Part shown: in pieces, positions 24,844-33,890 of the stretch
Numbering within the stretch: position 1 is the first letter of the stretch
Layout of the letters: the number at the start of each line of letters is the position of its first letter
Assembly: GCF_026626305.1 (NCBI RefSeq)
Contig: NZ_JAPNUE010000004.1
Location: 1 to 64,000, forward strand
Direction: 5' to 3'
Length of the DNA stretch: 64,000 nt
From: Frigidibacter sp. RF13
Lineage (GTDB): Bacteria > Pseudomonadota > Alphaproteobacteria > Rhodobacterales > Rhodobacteraceae
Translations under genes and position numbers: made by a program
Notes under the pieces: generated by a model
The model's database searches: none
What the model was told of the DNA's origin: nothing
Seen by the model: only the letters and a program-made list of their open reading frames with translations

Positions 24844-26363
24844 GCGATGAACTCCGTGGGCGAGCGGAACTTCTTGCCGCCGCCGAAGAGGGATTTGCCG
24901 GACGTCCCGCCGGAACAGCCGTTACCATCGGTGAAGCCGCAGCCGCCCTTCAGGTCATAGGCCTGTTCGACCAGTTCGCGGTGGGTCGTCGGGATGACGA
25001 ACCGGTCCTCGTAGTTGGCGATCGCCATAAGCTGGTACATCTCGTCGATCTGATGGGGTGTCAGGCCGACACGGTTGGCGACGCCGAGGTTGATGACACC
25101 GTCGACCGTCTTCGACCGCATGTAGGAGCGCATGGCGAGCATCCGTTCGAGGGCCGTCACCACTGGCGCCTCGTCACCCGCTGTCAGCATGTTGGCAAGG
25201 TATCGGACCGGGATGCGCAGGGACCGCACGTCGGGCATGTCGTCCTGTGCGGCGATCTGGCCCGCCTGCGCCGCGTTCTGGATGGGCGAGAGCGGCGGCA
25301 CGTACCAGACCATCGGCAGCGTGCGGTATTCCGGGTGGAGCGGGAAGGCGATCTTCCACTCCATCGCCATCTTCCAGATCGGCGAGTTCTGCGCGCCCTT
25401 GATCCAGTCCTCGGGCACGCCTTCCTTGCGGGCGGCCGCGATCACAGCGGGATCGTTGGGGTCGAGGAAGACGCCCAACTGTGCGTCATAAAGGTCCTTT
25501 TCGCCTTCGACGGAGGCCGCCTCGGCGATCTTGTCGGCGTCGTAGAGCATGACGCCCAGATAGCGGATGCGGCCCACGCAGGTTTCCGAACAGACGGTAG
25601 GCTGGCCGGATTCCAGACGCGGATAGCAAAGCGTGCATTTCTCGGATTTGCCGGAAGACCAGTTGTAATAAATCTTCTTGTAGGGGCAGCCCGAGACGCA
25701 CATCCGCCAGCCCCGGCATTTTTCCTGGTCGATCAGGACGACGCCGTCATCCTCGCGCTTGTAGATCGCGCCCGAAGGACAGGAGGCGACACAGGCCGGG
25801 TTGAGGCAATGTTCGCAAAGCCGCGGCAGATACATCATGAAGGTGTTTTCGTATTCGCCGTAGATGGCTTTCTGAACGCCTTCGAAATTGTAGTCCTGCG
25901 AGCGTTTAGCGAATTCGCCGCCGAGGATTTCCTCCCAGTTCGGACCCCATTCGATCTTTTCCATCCGTTCGCCGCTGATCTTCGAACGCGGGCGGGCGGT
26001 GGGGAAAGCCTCCATCTCGGGGGCCGATTTCAGATGGTCGTGGTCGAAGTCGAACGGCTCGTAGAAATCGTCGATCTCGGGCAGGTTGGGATTGGCGAAG
26101 ATATTGGCAAGGATGCGCCATTTGCCGCCCTGCTTGGGTTGCAGCCCGCCGGACGCGGTGCGTTCCCAGCCGCCTTTCCAGTGCTTCTGGTTCTCCCAGT
26201 CCTTCGGATAGCCGATCCCGGGCTTCGTCTCGACATTGTTGAACCAGGCGTATTCGACGCCTTCGCGCGAGGTCCAGACGTTTTTGCAGGTGACAGAGCA
26301 GGTGTGACACCCGATGCATTTGTCGAGGTTCAGCACCATGCCGATTTGTGCGCGGACCTTCAT
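24840..26363 (-). CDS. narH: Respiratory nitrate reductase, beta subunit
   Basis: NarH carries electrons from NarI haems to NarG through one [3Fe-4S] and three [4Fe-4S] clusters. The 507-residue chain shows all four Cys groups: Cys16/19/22/26 (CIGCHTCSVTC), CEHCLNPACVASC, CRGWRMCVSGC, in which a Trp replaces one Cys as expected for the [3Fe-4S] site, and CTLCYPRLESGQPTVCSETC. It overlaps narG by 4 nt and narJ by 4 nt. Secure. Confidence 0.97.
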   Translation of the reverse strand: MKVRAQIGMVLNLDKCIGCHTCSVTCKNVWTSREGVEYAWFNNVETKPGIGYPKDWENQKHWKGGWERTASGGLQPKQGGKWRILANIFANPNLPEIDDFYEPFDFDHDHLKSAPEMEAFPTARPRSKISGERMEKIEWGPNWEEILGGEFAKRSQDYNFEGVQKAIYGEYENTFMMYLPRLCEHCLNPACVASCPSGAIYKREDDGVVLIDQEKCRGWRMCVSGCPYKKIYYNWSSGKSEKCTLCYPRLESGQPTVCSETCVGRIRYLGVMLYDADKIAEAASVEGEKDLYDAQLGVFLDPNDPAVIAAARKEGVPEDWIKGAQNSPIWKMAMEWKIAFPLHPEYRTLPMVWYVPPLSPIQNAAQAGQIAAQDDMPDVRSLRIPVRYLANMLTAGDEAPVVTALERMLAMRSYMRSKTVDGVINLGVANRVGLTPHQIDEMYQLMAIANYEDRFVIPTTHRELVEQAYDLKGGCGFTDGNGCSGGTSGKSLFGGGKKFRSPTEFIA

Positions 26364-29300
26364 TCGGCGGCCTCCACTTTGGCGGGACGGTCGAGCCAGT
26401 CCACATTGTTCATCTTGCGTACGACGACCATTTCGTCGCGGTTGCAGCCCACGGTGCCGTAGTAGTTGAAGCCGTAGCTCTGCTGGGCATAGCCGCCGAT
26501 CATGTGGGTGGGCTTCAGGACCGCCCGCGTGACCGAATTGTGAATGCCGCCGCGCTTGCCGGTGATCTGGCTGCCGGGGGTATTCACGATCTTTTCCTGC
26601 GCGTGATACATGAAGAGCGTTCCATCCTTCATGCGCTGGCTGACGACCGCGCGGGCGGTCAGGACGCCGTTCGAGTTGAAGACCTCGACCCAGTCGTTGT
26701 CGACGATACCTGCGGTCTTCGCATCATGTTCCGATAGCCAGACGACCGGCCCGCCCCGGTTCAGCGTCAGCATCAGCAGGTTGTCCGAATAGGTCGAGTG
26801 GATCCCCCATTTCTGGTGCGGGGTTATGAAGTTCAGGACGACGTGTTTCTCGCCCGACTTCAGCGCCTTGGTCGCGTCGGCCGAGATGGTTTTCAGGTCG
26901 ACCGGCGGCCGCCATGTCAGGAAGAATTCGCCGAAGGCGAGCATCCATTCGTGGTCCTGATAAAGCTGCTGGCGCCCGGTCAGCGTCCGCCACGGGATCA
27001 GCTCATGAACGTTGGTCCAGCCGGCGTTGTAGCAGACCTCCTCGCTTTCGATCCCCGACCATGTGGGCGACGAGATGATCTTGCGTGGCTGGGCGGCGAT
27101 GTCGCGGAAGCGGATCTTTTCGTCTTCCTTCACTTCGGCCAGATGCGCGTGCTCCCGGCCCGTCGCCTTCGACAGCGCATTCCAGGCCTTCACGGCCACC
27201 TCGCCGTTCGTCTCGGGCGCGAGCATCAGGATCACTTCGGCCGCGTCGATCGCGGTCTCGATCTTCGCCATGCCCTTCGTCGCGCCCTCTTCGTGGTGGG
27301 TGCCGTTCAGGGCCTTCAGGTGATGGACCTCCGTTTTGGTGTCCCAGGCTATGCCCTTGCCGCCGTTGCCGACCTTTTCCATCAGCGGCCCGAGTGCCGT
27401 GAAGCGCTTGTAAAGGTTCGGATAATCCCGCTCGACCGCGATGTAAGCGGGCGCGGTCTTGCCGGGGATCAGGTCGCATTCGCCCTTCTTCCAGTCCCTC
27501 ACATGCGGCTGGGCCACTTCCATCGCGCTGTCATGCTGCAGGGGCAGCTGCACCACGTCGGTCTCGGTGCCGAGATAGCCGGGGACGACGTCTGAGAATT
27601 TCTTGGCAATCGCCTTGAAGATTTCCCAGTCGCTTTTCGACTCGTAAGCCGGATCGACCGCCGCCTGCAGCGGGTGGATGAACGGGTGCATGTCTGAGGT
27701 GTTGAGGTCGTCCTTCTCGTACCAACTCGCGGTCGGCAGGACGATGTCGGCGTAGACGGCGGTCGTCGACATGCGGAAGTCGATCGTCACCAGAAGGTCA
27801 AGCTTGCCTTCCGGCGCCTTGTCGTGCCAGCGCGCCTCGACGGGCTTCTGGCGGCCTTCCTGGCCAAGGTCTTTGCCAAGGACGCCATGGTCGGTGCCCA
27901 GAAGGTGCTTGAGGAAGTACTCATGCCCCTTGCCGGACGAACCCAGCAGGTTCGAGCGCCAGACGAACAGGTTGCGCGGCCAGTTTTCCGGGGCATCAGG
28001 GTCCTCAGCCGACATTTCCAGCGCACCGGATTTCAGTTCGCGGGCCACATAGTCCTTGGCCTCGATCCCTTCAGCCTTTGCGGCGGCGCCCACTTGCAGC
28101 GGGTTGGTCCTGAGCTGCGGGGCAGAGGGCAGCCAACCCATCCGTTCGGCGCGGATGTTGTAGTCGATGAGGGAAAGGTCCTTGTAATCGCCCGCAGGCG
28201 CGGTCGGTGACAGGATTTCGGCCGACGACACCGTCTCATACCGCCACTGGTCGGTGTGCGCGTACCAGGCCGAGGTCGAGTTCATATGCCGTGGCGGGCG
28301 CGCCCAGTCGAGCGCGAAGGCCAAGGCCGTCCAGCCGGTTTGTGGTCGCAGCTTTTCCTGCCCCACATAATGCGCCCAGCCGCCGCCCGACTGGCCCACG
28401 CAACCGCACATCACCAGCATGTTGATGACGCCACGGTAGTTCATGTCCATGTGGTACCAGTGGTTCATCGCGGCGCCGATGATGATCATCGATTTGCCGT
28501 TCGTCTTTTCGGCATTCGTCGCGAATTCGCGCGCGACCTGGATGATCTTGTCGCGCTTGACGCCGGTAATCCGTTCCGCCCAGGCGGGGGTGCCAGGCAT
28601 GTCGGCGTCATAGTCCTTCGTCACCCAGTCACCGCCGAGGCCACGATCAAGCCCGTAGTTCGCGGCAAAAAGGTCAAAGACCGTGCAGACGGCGGCTTCG
28701 CCATCCACAAGCTTCAGCTTCTTCACTGGAATATTGCGGGTCAGCACGTCCGGGAAGTCGCAGGCCGCCCATTGCGTGGTCGCCTGACCGCCGAAGTACG
28801 GGAAGTCGACCGGCAGCGTACCGTCGTTGTCGCCGTCGAGGATCAGCGTGGTTTTCAGACGCGTGTCCTTGCCAGCGGCCTGTTCTTCGAGGTTCCACTT
28901 GCCCTGCTCACCCCAGCGGAAGCCGATCGAGCCGTTTGGCGCGACAACCTTTCCGCCCTTCTCCGCGATGGCCACGGTCTTCCAGTCGGGGTTGTTCGCC
29001 TCGCCCAGGCTGCCGTCGAAATCGGCGGCGCGCAGCATCCGGCCCGGCACATAGCGGTCGCCCTGCTTTTCAAGGCGCACCAGCATCGGGAAGTCGCTGT
29101 ATTTGCGGGTGTAATCCTCGAAATAGTCGACCTGCCGGTCGAGGTGATATTCGCGCAGGATCACATGACCCATGGCGATGGCGAGCGCCGCATCGGTGCC
29201 TTGCTTGGCATTCAGCCAGATGTCGCCGAACTTGGCGGCCTCGGAATAGTCGGGGCAGACGACGGCGGATTTCGTGCCGCGATAGCGCGCCTCGGTGTAG

Positions 29301-30100
29301 AAATGCGCGTCGGGCGTGCGGGTCTGGGGCACGTTCGAGCCCCAAAGGATCAGGAAGCCCGCGTTATACCAGTCGGCCGATTCCGGCACGTCGGTCTGCT
29401 CGCCCCACGTCATGGGCGAGGCGGGCGGCAAGTCGCAGTACCAGTCGTAGAAGGACATGCAGGTGCCGCCGAGAAGGCTGAGGTAGCGCGAGCCCGCGGC
29501 GTAGCTGACCATCGACATGGCCGGGATCGGCGAGAAGCCGAAGACGCGGTCGGGGCCGTAGGTCTTGGCGGTATAGGCGTTCGCGGCCGCGACGATCTCG
29601 GTCGCTTCATCCCAGGTGGCGCGGACGAAACCGCCCAAGCCGCGCTTCTTCGTGTAGGAGGCTCGCGCGGCTGGGTCTTGCTGGATCGAGGTCCAGGCCT
29701 CGATCGGGCTCATCGTCGCCCGGCGCTGCCGCCAGAGCTTCATCAGCCGTCCGCGTACTAGCGGGTTCTTCACCCGGTTGGCCGAGTAGAGATACCAGCT
29801 GTAGGACGCCCCCCGCGCGCAGCCCCGCGGCTCGTGGTTTGGCAGGTCGGGCCGGGTGCGGGGATAGTCGGTCTGCTGGGTTTCCCAGGTCACGATCCCG
29901 GATTTCACATAGATCTTCCAGGAACATGACCCGGTGCAGTTTACCCCGTGGGTCGAGCGCACGATCTTGTCATGGCGCCAGCGCGAGCGGTAGGTCTCCT
30001 CCCAGTCGCGGTTTTCCACGATGGTCTGGCCATGGCCGCCTGCGAACGTGTCCTTGCGCAGGCTCTTGAAGAAATTCAGTTTGTCGAGAAGCTGGCTCAT
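26360..30100 (-). CDS. narG: Respiratory nitrate reductase, alpha subunit
   Basis: NarG reduces nitrate to nitrite at a molybdo-bis(MGD) centre facing the cytoplasm. The 1246-residue protein has the N-terminal FS0 cluster motif with His51, Cys55 and Cys59 (HGVNCTGSC) and a later Cys in PRGCARG, and Asp223 in YDWYCDLPP, equivalent to the Mo-ligating Asp222 of E. coli NarG. Length is full. It follows narK by 17 nt and overlaps narH by 4 nt. Together with NarH and NarI it supports anaerobic respiration on nitrate. Confidence 0.97.
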   Translation of the reverse strand: MSQLLDKLNFFKSLRKDTFAGGHGQTIVENRDWEETYRSRWRHDKIVRSTHGVNCTGSCSWKIYVKSGIVTWETQQTDYPRTRPDLPNHEPRGCARGASYSWYLYSANRVKNPLVRGRLMKLWRQRRATMSPIEAWTSIQQDPAARASYTKKRGLGGFVRATWDEATEIVAAANAYTAKTYGPDRVFGFSPIPAMSMVSYAAGSRYLSLLGGTCMSFYDWYCDLPPASPMTWGEQTDVPESADWYNAGFLILWGSNVPQTRTPDAHFYTEARYRGTKSAVVCPDYSEAAKFGDIWLNAKQGTDAALAIAMGHVILREYHLDRQVDYFEDYTRKYSDFPMLVRLEKQGDRYVPGRMLRAADFDGSLGEANNPDWKTVAIAEKGGKVVAPNGSIGFRWGEQGKWNLEEQAAGKDTRLKTTLILDGDNDGTLPVDFPYFGGQATTQWAACDFPDVLTRNIPVKKLKLVDGEAAVCTVFDLFAANYGLDRGLGGDWVTKDYDADMPGTPAWAERITGVKRDKIIQVAREFATNAEKTNGKSMIIIGAAMNHWYHMDMNYRGVINMLVMCGCVGQSGGGWAHYVGQEKLRPQTGWTALAFALDWARPPRHMNSTSAWYAHTDQWRYETVSSAEILSPTAPAGDYKDLSLIDYNIRAERMGWLPSAPQLRTNPLQVGAAAKAEGIEAKDYVARELKSGALEMSAEDPDAPENWPRNLFVWRSNLLGSSGKGHEYFLKHLLGTDHGVLGKDLGQEGRQKPVEARWHDKAPEGKLDLLVTIDFRMSTTAVYADIVLPTASWYEKDDLNTSDMHPFIHPLQAAVDPAYESKSDWEIFKAIAKKFSDVVPGYLGTETDVVQLPLQHDSAMEVAQPHVRDWKKGECDLIPGKTAPAYIAVERDYPNLYKRFTALGPLMEKVGNGGKGIAWDTKTEVHHLKALNGTHHEEGATKGMAKIETAIDAAEVILMLAPETNGEVAVKAWNALSKATGREHAHLAEVKEDEKIRFRDIAAQPRKIISSPTWSGIESEEVCYNAGWTNVHELIPWRTLTGRQQLYQDHEWMLAFGEFFLTWRPPVDLKTISADATKALKSGEKHVVLNFITPHQKWGIHSTYSDNLLMLTLNRGGPVVWLSEHDAKTAGIVDNDWVEVFNSNGVLTARAVVSQRMKDGTLFMYHAQEKIVNTPGSQITGKRGGIHNSVTRAVLKPTHMIGGYAQQSYGFNYYGTVGCNRDEMVVVRKMNNVDWLDRPAKVEAAE

Positions 30101-30117
30101 GGCCTTACCCTTTTCGT

Positions 30118-32841
30118 TCAGGCGTTGGCGGTGGCCGGAGTGCGGCCACGCTCGATGTCATGCAGAAGCCCGCCAGGGCGCGTGTAGTAGACCCAGGTCA
30201 GCACCACGCAGAGGACGTAGAAGCCCAGGAACCCCCAGAGTGCGGCGACCGGCCCGCCCGTGACGGCGATCGAGGTGCCGTAGGCTTTCGGGATGAAGAA
30301 GGCGCCATAGGCGGCGATGGCCGAGGTGAAGGCGATGATGGCCGCACTTTCGCGTTCCGCCTGGCGGCGGGTGGCGGTGGCGTCGAGGCCCGGCATCAGG
30401 CGCGGGATCTCGCGCCCCATGATCGCGGGGATCATCTGGAAGGTCGAGGCATTGCCCACGCCCGTCAGGAAGAAGAGCGCGAGGAAGCAGGCGAAGAAGC
30501 CCTGGAAGCTGCCACCCGTGCCGTCATGGGGCAGGAAGGTGATGACGCCGAAGACTGCCACGATCATGCCGAGGAAGGTCCAGAAGGTCACCCGCCCGCC
30601 GCCGAACCTGTCCGAGATCCAACCGGTTCCGGCGCGTGAGAGCGCGCCCACCAGCGGCCCGAGGAACACGTATTGCAGCGCGTTCACATCCGGGAACATC
30701 AGCTTTGTCAGCAGCGGGAAGCCCGCCGAATAGCCGATGAACGATCCGAAGGTGCCGGTGTAGAGGATGCACATGATCCAGTTGTGGAAGCGCCCGAGGA
30801 TCACCGCCTGTTCGCGGAACGAGGCTTTCGCATCGGCGATGTCATTCATGCCGAGCCAGGCCGCGATGGTGGCGACGGCGATGAAGGGCACCCAGATGAA
30901 GCCCGCATTCTGGATCCAGAGTTGGCTGCCGTCGGTCAGTGTCTGGGCCTCGCCGCCCATCGCGCCGAAGACACCAGAGACGATGACGATCGGCACCAGG
31001 AACTGCATGACCGACACGCCGAGGTTGCCGAGGCCCGCGTTCAGCGCCAGCGCATTGCCCTTTTCCGCCTTGGGGAAGAAGTAGGCGATGTTGGCCATCG
31101 ACGAGGCGAAGTTGCCGCCGCCGAGCCCGCAGAGAAGCGCCAGGACCATGAAGATCAGATAGGGCGTTTCAGGGTTTTGCACGGCATAGCCGATGCCCAT
31201 CGCGGGCAGGAGCAGCGAAGCCGTTGACAAGGTCGTCCAGAGACGCCCGCCGAAAATCGGCACCATGAAACTGTAGAAGATCCTCAAGGTCGCGCCGGAA
31301 AGGCCGGGGAGCGCCGCCAGCCAGAAAAGCTGGCCGGGTGTGAAGTTGAAGCCAATCGCGGGAAGTTTCGCGACAACCATCGACCAGACCATCCAGACCG
31401 AGAAGGCCAGAAGAAGCGCCGGGATCGACAGCCACAGGTTCCGCCGGGCGACCTTGCGGCCCTGGCTGGCCCAGAAATCCTTGTCCTCGGGCTGCCAGTC
31501 TTGAAGCGTGCGCGGCATGACGGTCTTGCCGGGGACATGCACGTCCTGCATCTCGGGCAGGCTTGGCAGCTGATCCAGCATCTCGCCATGCGCGGCCCGT
31601 TCCATCGCGCGGATCGACATGTGCATCCAGCCAAGCGCCATCGCGACGAGCAGGAAAAGAAGCGCGAAGCAGCTGGTGTAGATGCCGGTGATGTCGAGAA
31701 GCGCGCCGAACATGATCGGCAGGACGAAGCCGCCCAGGCCCCCGATCATGCCGACGAGGCCGCCGACTGAGCCCACATGGTGGGGATAGTAGACCGGGAT
31801 GTGTTTGTAGACGGCGGCCTTGCCGAGCGACATGAAGAAGCCAAGCGCGAAGAGGATCGCGACGAACGGCCAAAGCCCCATGTTGGTCGAGAAGGTGATC
31901 GGGCCGTCCTTGCCCTGAATGACATAGTCGGTCGGCGGATAGGACAGCATGAAGAGGAAGATCAGGCTGAAGCCGAAGCACCAGTACATCACCGCCCGTG
32001 CGCCGAACCGGTCGGACAGATGCCCGCCATAGGCGCGGAAGACCGAGGCAGACAGCGAGAAGGCCGCCGCCGACATGCCGGCCGTCTTCACGTCGACGCC
32101 GTAGACGTCGATCAGGTAGTGCGGCATCCACAGCGCCAGCGCGACGAAAGCGCCGAACACGAAGAAATAGTAAAGCGAGAAGCGCCAGACCTGCAGGTTC
32201 TTCAGGGGCGCGAACTGCTGGGCGAGCGACGGCGCCTTCACGCCTTTGGCCCTGCGCGCGATCAGTTCGGGGTCGTCCTTCGCGAAGAGGAAGAAGAGGA
32301 CACCCATCAAGGCAATGCCCGCCGCCCAGACATGGGCGACGCCGTGCCAGCCATAGGCCACCATCACGAAGGGCGCGACGAACTTGGTCACCGCGGCGCC
32401 CACGTTGCCCGCGCCAAAGATGCCGAGCGCCGTGCCCTGCTTGCCCGCGTCGTACCAGCGCGAGACATAGGCCACGCCGATGATGAACGACCCGCCGGCA
32501 AGGCCGACGCCGAGGGCCGCGATCAGATACATCACGTAGCTGTCGGCCCAGGTCAGCGCCCAGGTGGCGAGGCCCGTGAGGATCATCTGCAGCGAAAAGA
32601 CGATCCGCCCGCCATATTTCTCGGTCCAGACGCCGAGGAAGAGGCGCGTGAGCGAGCCGGTGAGGATGGGGGTTGCGACCAGAAGGCCGAACTCGAACTC
32701 GTTCAGCCCAAGCTCTTTCTTGATGGCCACTCCGATGATGGAAAAGATCGTCCAGACCGCGAAACAGGCGGTGAAGGCGATCGTGCTGAGGAAAAGGGCG
32801 CGGTTCTGTTCGCCCTTCGATACGGTCGTGCCTTGCAGCAT
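30118..32841 (-). CDS. narK: Fused NarK1-NarK2 nitrate/nitrite transporter
   Basis: A 907-residue double major-facilitator protein. The N-terminal half (about 1-440) and C-terminal half (about 475-907) each have around 12 hydrophobic segments and their own nitrate-signature-like stretches, AGGSFIIG/GAGNVGAA in the first and CGLGGGNFASSM/GLGNLGVS in the second. In Paracoccus such fusions combine a nitrate/proton importer with a nitrate/nitrite exchanger. The ATG at 32841 is preferred because it lies just before the first helix and has a GGAGA site; an upstream in-frame start at 32907 would add a non-conserved stretch. First gene of the nar operon. Confidence 0.93.
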   Translation of the reverse strand: MLQGTTVSKGEQNRALFLSTIAFTACFAVWTIFSIIGVAIKKELGLNEFEFGLLVATPILTGSLTRLFLGVWTEKYGGRIVFSLQMILTGLATWALTWADSYVMYLIAALGVGLAGGSFIIGVAYVSRWYDAGKQGTALGIFGAGNVGAAVTKFVAPFVMVAYGWHGVAHVWAAGIALMGVLFFLFAKDDPELIARRAKGVKAPSLAQQFAPLKNLQVWRFSLYYFFVFGAFVALALWMPHYLIDVYGVDVKTAGMSAAAFSLSASVFRAYGGHLSDRFGARAVMYWCFGFSLIFLFMLSYPPTDYVIQGKDGPITFSTNMGLWPFVAILFALGFFMSLGKAAVYKHIPVYYPHHVGSVGGLVGMIGGLGGFVLPIMFGALLDITGIYTSCFALLFLLVAMALGWMHMSIRAMERAAHGEMLDQLPSLPEMQDVHVPGKTVMPRTLQDWQPEDKDFWASQGRKVARRNLWLSIPALLLAFSVWMVWSMVVAKLPAIGFNFTPGQLFWLAALPGLSGATLRIFYSFMVPIFGGRLWTTLSTASLLLPAMGIGYAVQNPETPYLIFMVLALLCGLGGGNFASSMANIAYFFPKAEKGNALALNAGLGNLGVSVMQFLVPIVIVSGVFGAMGGEAQTLTDGSQLWIQNAGFIWVPFIAVATIAAWLGMNDIADAKASFREQAVILGRFHNWIMCILYTGTFGSFIGYSAGFPLLTKLMFPDVNALQYVFLGPLVGALSRAGTGWISDRFGGGRVTFWTFLGMIVAVFGVITFLPHDGTGGSFQGFFACFLALFFLTGVGNASTFQMIPAIMGREIPRLMPGLDATATRRQAERESAAIIAFTSAIAAYGAFFIPKAYGTSIAVTGGPVAALWGFLGFYVLCVVLTWVYYTRPGGLLHDIERGRTPATANA

Positions 32842-32912
32842 CTTGATCTCCGTCTCCAACGGGGATTTGCCCCGATTGGGAAGGGGCATGGGACGGGCAA
32901 GCGGCAAATGGC

Positions 32913-32926
32913 TTGATTCAGATCAA
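32913..32926 (-). promoter_or_regulatory. FNR/NNR-type box upstream of narK
   Basis: TTGAT-TCAG-ATCAA is a perfect match to the FNR-family consensus TTGATNNNNATCAA. It lies 72 nt before the narK start. The expected -10 region is GC-rich and no good hexamer is seen. Confidence 0.85.
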
Positions 32927-33026
32927 GTCTCTCGACGCGCGTTCGAGAAACCGACGGGATTTGACTGGTGCATGGCGGCGACCCAAGCGGTGCCAGGTGG
33001 TGGGGCGACATTTATCAAGAGATGGA

Positions 33027-33066
33027 TTGACAATAATCAAGCATGGTGCGGAAAATAGGACATAAG
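33027..33066 (+). promoter_or_regulatory. FNR-type box and -10 region of narR
   Basis: TTGAC-AATA-ATCAA (33027-33040) matches 9 of 10 defined FNR positions. A CATAAG hexamer at 33061-33066 lies where a class II FNR promoter would have its -10, placing the start of transcription near 33073 with the box centred about 40 nt upstream. Confidence 0.65.
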
Positions 33067-33086
33067 AAACCGGAGTTGATCGAGTC

Positions 33087-33830
33087 GTGCCGCATATCCT
33101 TCATCAAGACATTCGCCGCCTGCCGCTGTTTGCTGGCATTGCTGACGAGACGTTTCAGGATCTGATGCGCGCCGCTTATGATCAGCAGATCCCGCCACAT
33201 GTCACGGTCGTCAGTGAAGGGGCCCCGGCCGATTTCCTGCATGTTGTGGTTGAGGGGATGGTGGAGCTTTTTGCCTCGACACAGGGGCGCGAGGCCACGA
33301 TGGCTGTGGTAAGGCCGGTGTCGACCTTCATCCTGGCCGCCTGCGTGCGCGATGCGCCCTATCTGATGTCGGCGCGCACGCTGCAACGGTCGCGGTTGTT
33401 GCTGGTGCCGTCGGAGAATGTGCGCGCGGCCGTAGCCACCGACAGCCGGTTCGCGTTGAACGCGATGCAGGATCTCGCCGGTTGCTACCGCGGGCTGGTG
33501 CGGCACACCAAGAATCTCAAACTGAGAAACACCCGCGAACGGATCGCCGCCTATCTGTTGCGGCAATCGCGCCTGATCGGCGATGCGCCAGGGTTCACGC
33601 TGCCGGTCGAGAAAAGGCTCATTGCCTCGTACATGGGCATGACGCCCGAGAATCTGTCGCGCGCCTTCAAATCGCTGGCGGCGGACGGCTGCAAGATCGA
33701 TGGCCAGCGGGTGATCATTACCGACCGCGTGCGACTTGAGGCACTTGCAGGTCTGTCGCTTCTGCTCGACGGGCCCGATCCCGACGCTTCGGCTGCAGGC
33801 GTCAGCCTGCCTTTGCCGGAGGCGAGCTAA
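33087..33830 (+). CDS. narR: Crp/Fnr-family regulator, NarR-like
   Basis: A 247-residue Crp/Fnr protein with an N-terminal cyclic-nucleotide-binding-like barrel (about 10-125), a dimer helix and a C-terminal winged helix containing LIASYMGMTPENLSRAFKSL, with the E-xx-SR recognition core that reads TTGAT-type boxes. It lacks the N-terminal Cys cluster that holds the oxygen-sensing 4Fe-4S in FNR, so direct oxygen sensing is unlikely. Paracoccus NarR, which answers nitrate/nitrite and activates narK-narGHJI, is likewise encoded beside narK. The start is a GTG. The gene is divergent from narK and has its own FNR-type box. Confidence 0.8.
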   Translation: MPHILHQDIRRLPLFAGIADETFQDLMRAAYDQQIPPHVTVVSEGAPADFLHVVVEGMVELFASTQGREATMAVVRPVSTFILAACVRDAPYLMSARTLQRSRLLLVPSENVRAAVATDSRFALNAMQDLAGCYRGLVRHTKNLKLRNTRERIAAYLLRQSRLIGDAPGFTLPVEKRLIASYMGMTPENLSRAFKSLAADGCKIDGQRVIITDRVRLEALAGLSLLLDGPDPDASAAGVSLPLPEAS

Positions 33831-33890
33831 GCGGCTCTTGCTCGCGATGGTTCGCTGGACAGACCCGGGTCAATCCACTAAGCGGCGGGA

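Noticed and set aside
24981-26462. A 493-codon plus-strand frame opposite narH
   Set aside because: narH has all its cluster cysteines in the other strand; the mirror frame has no domain.
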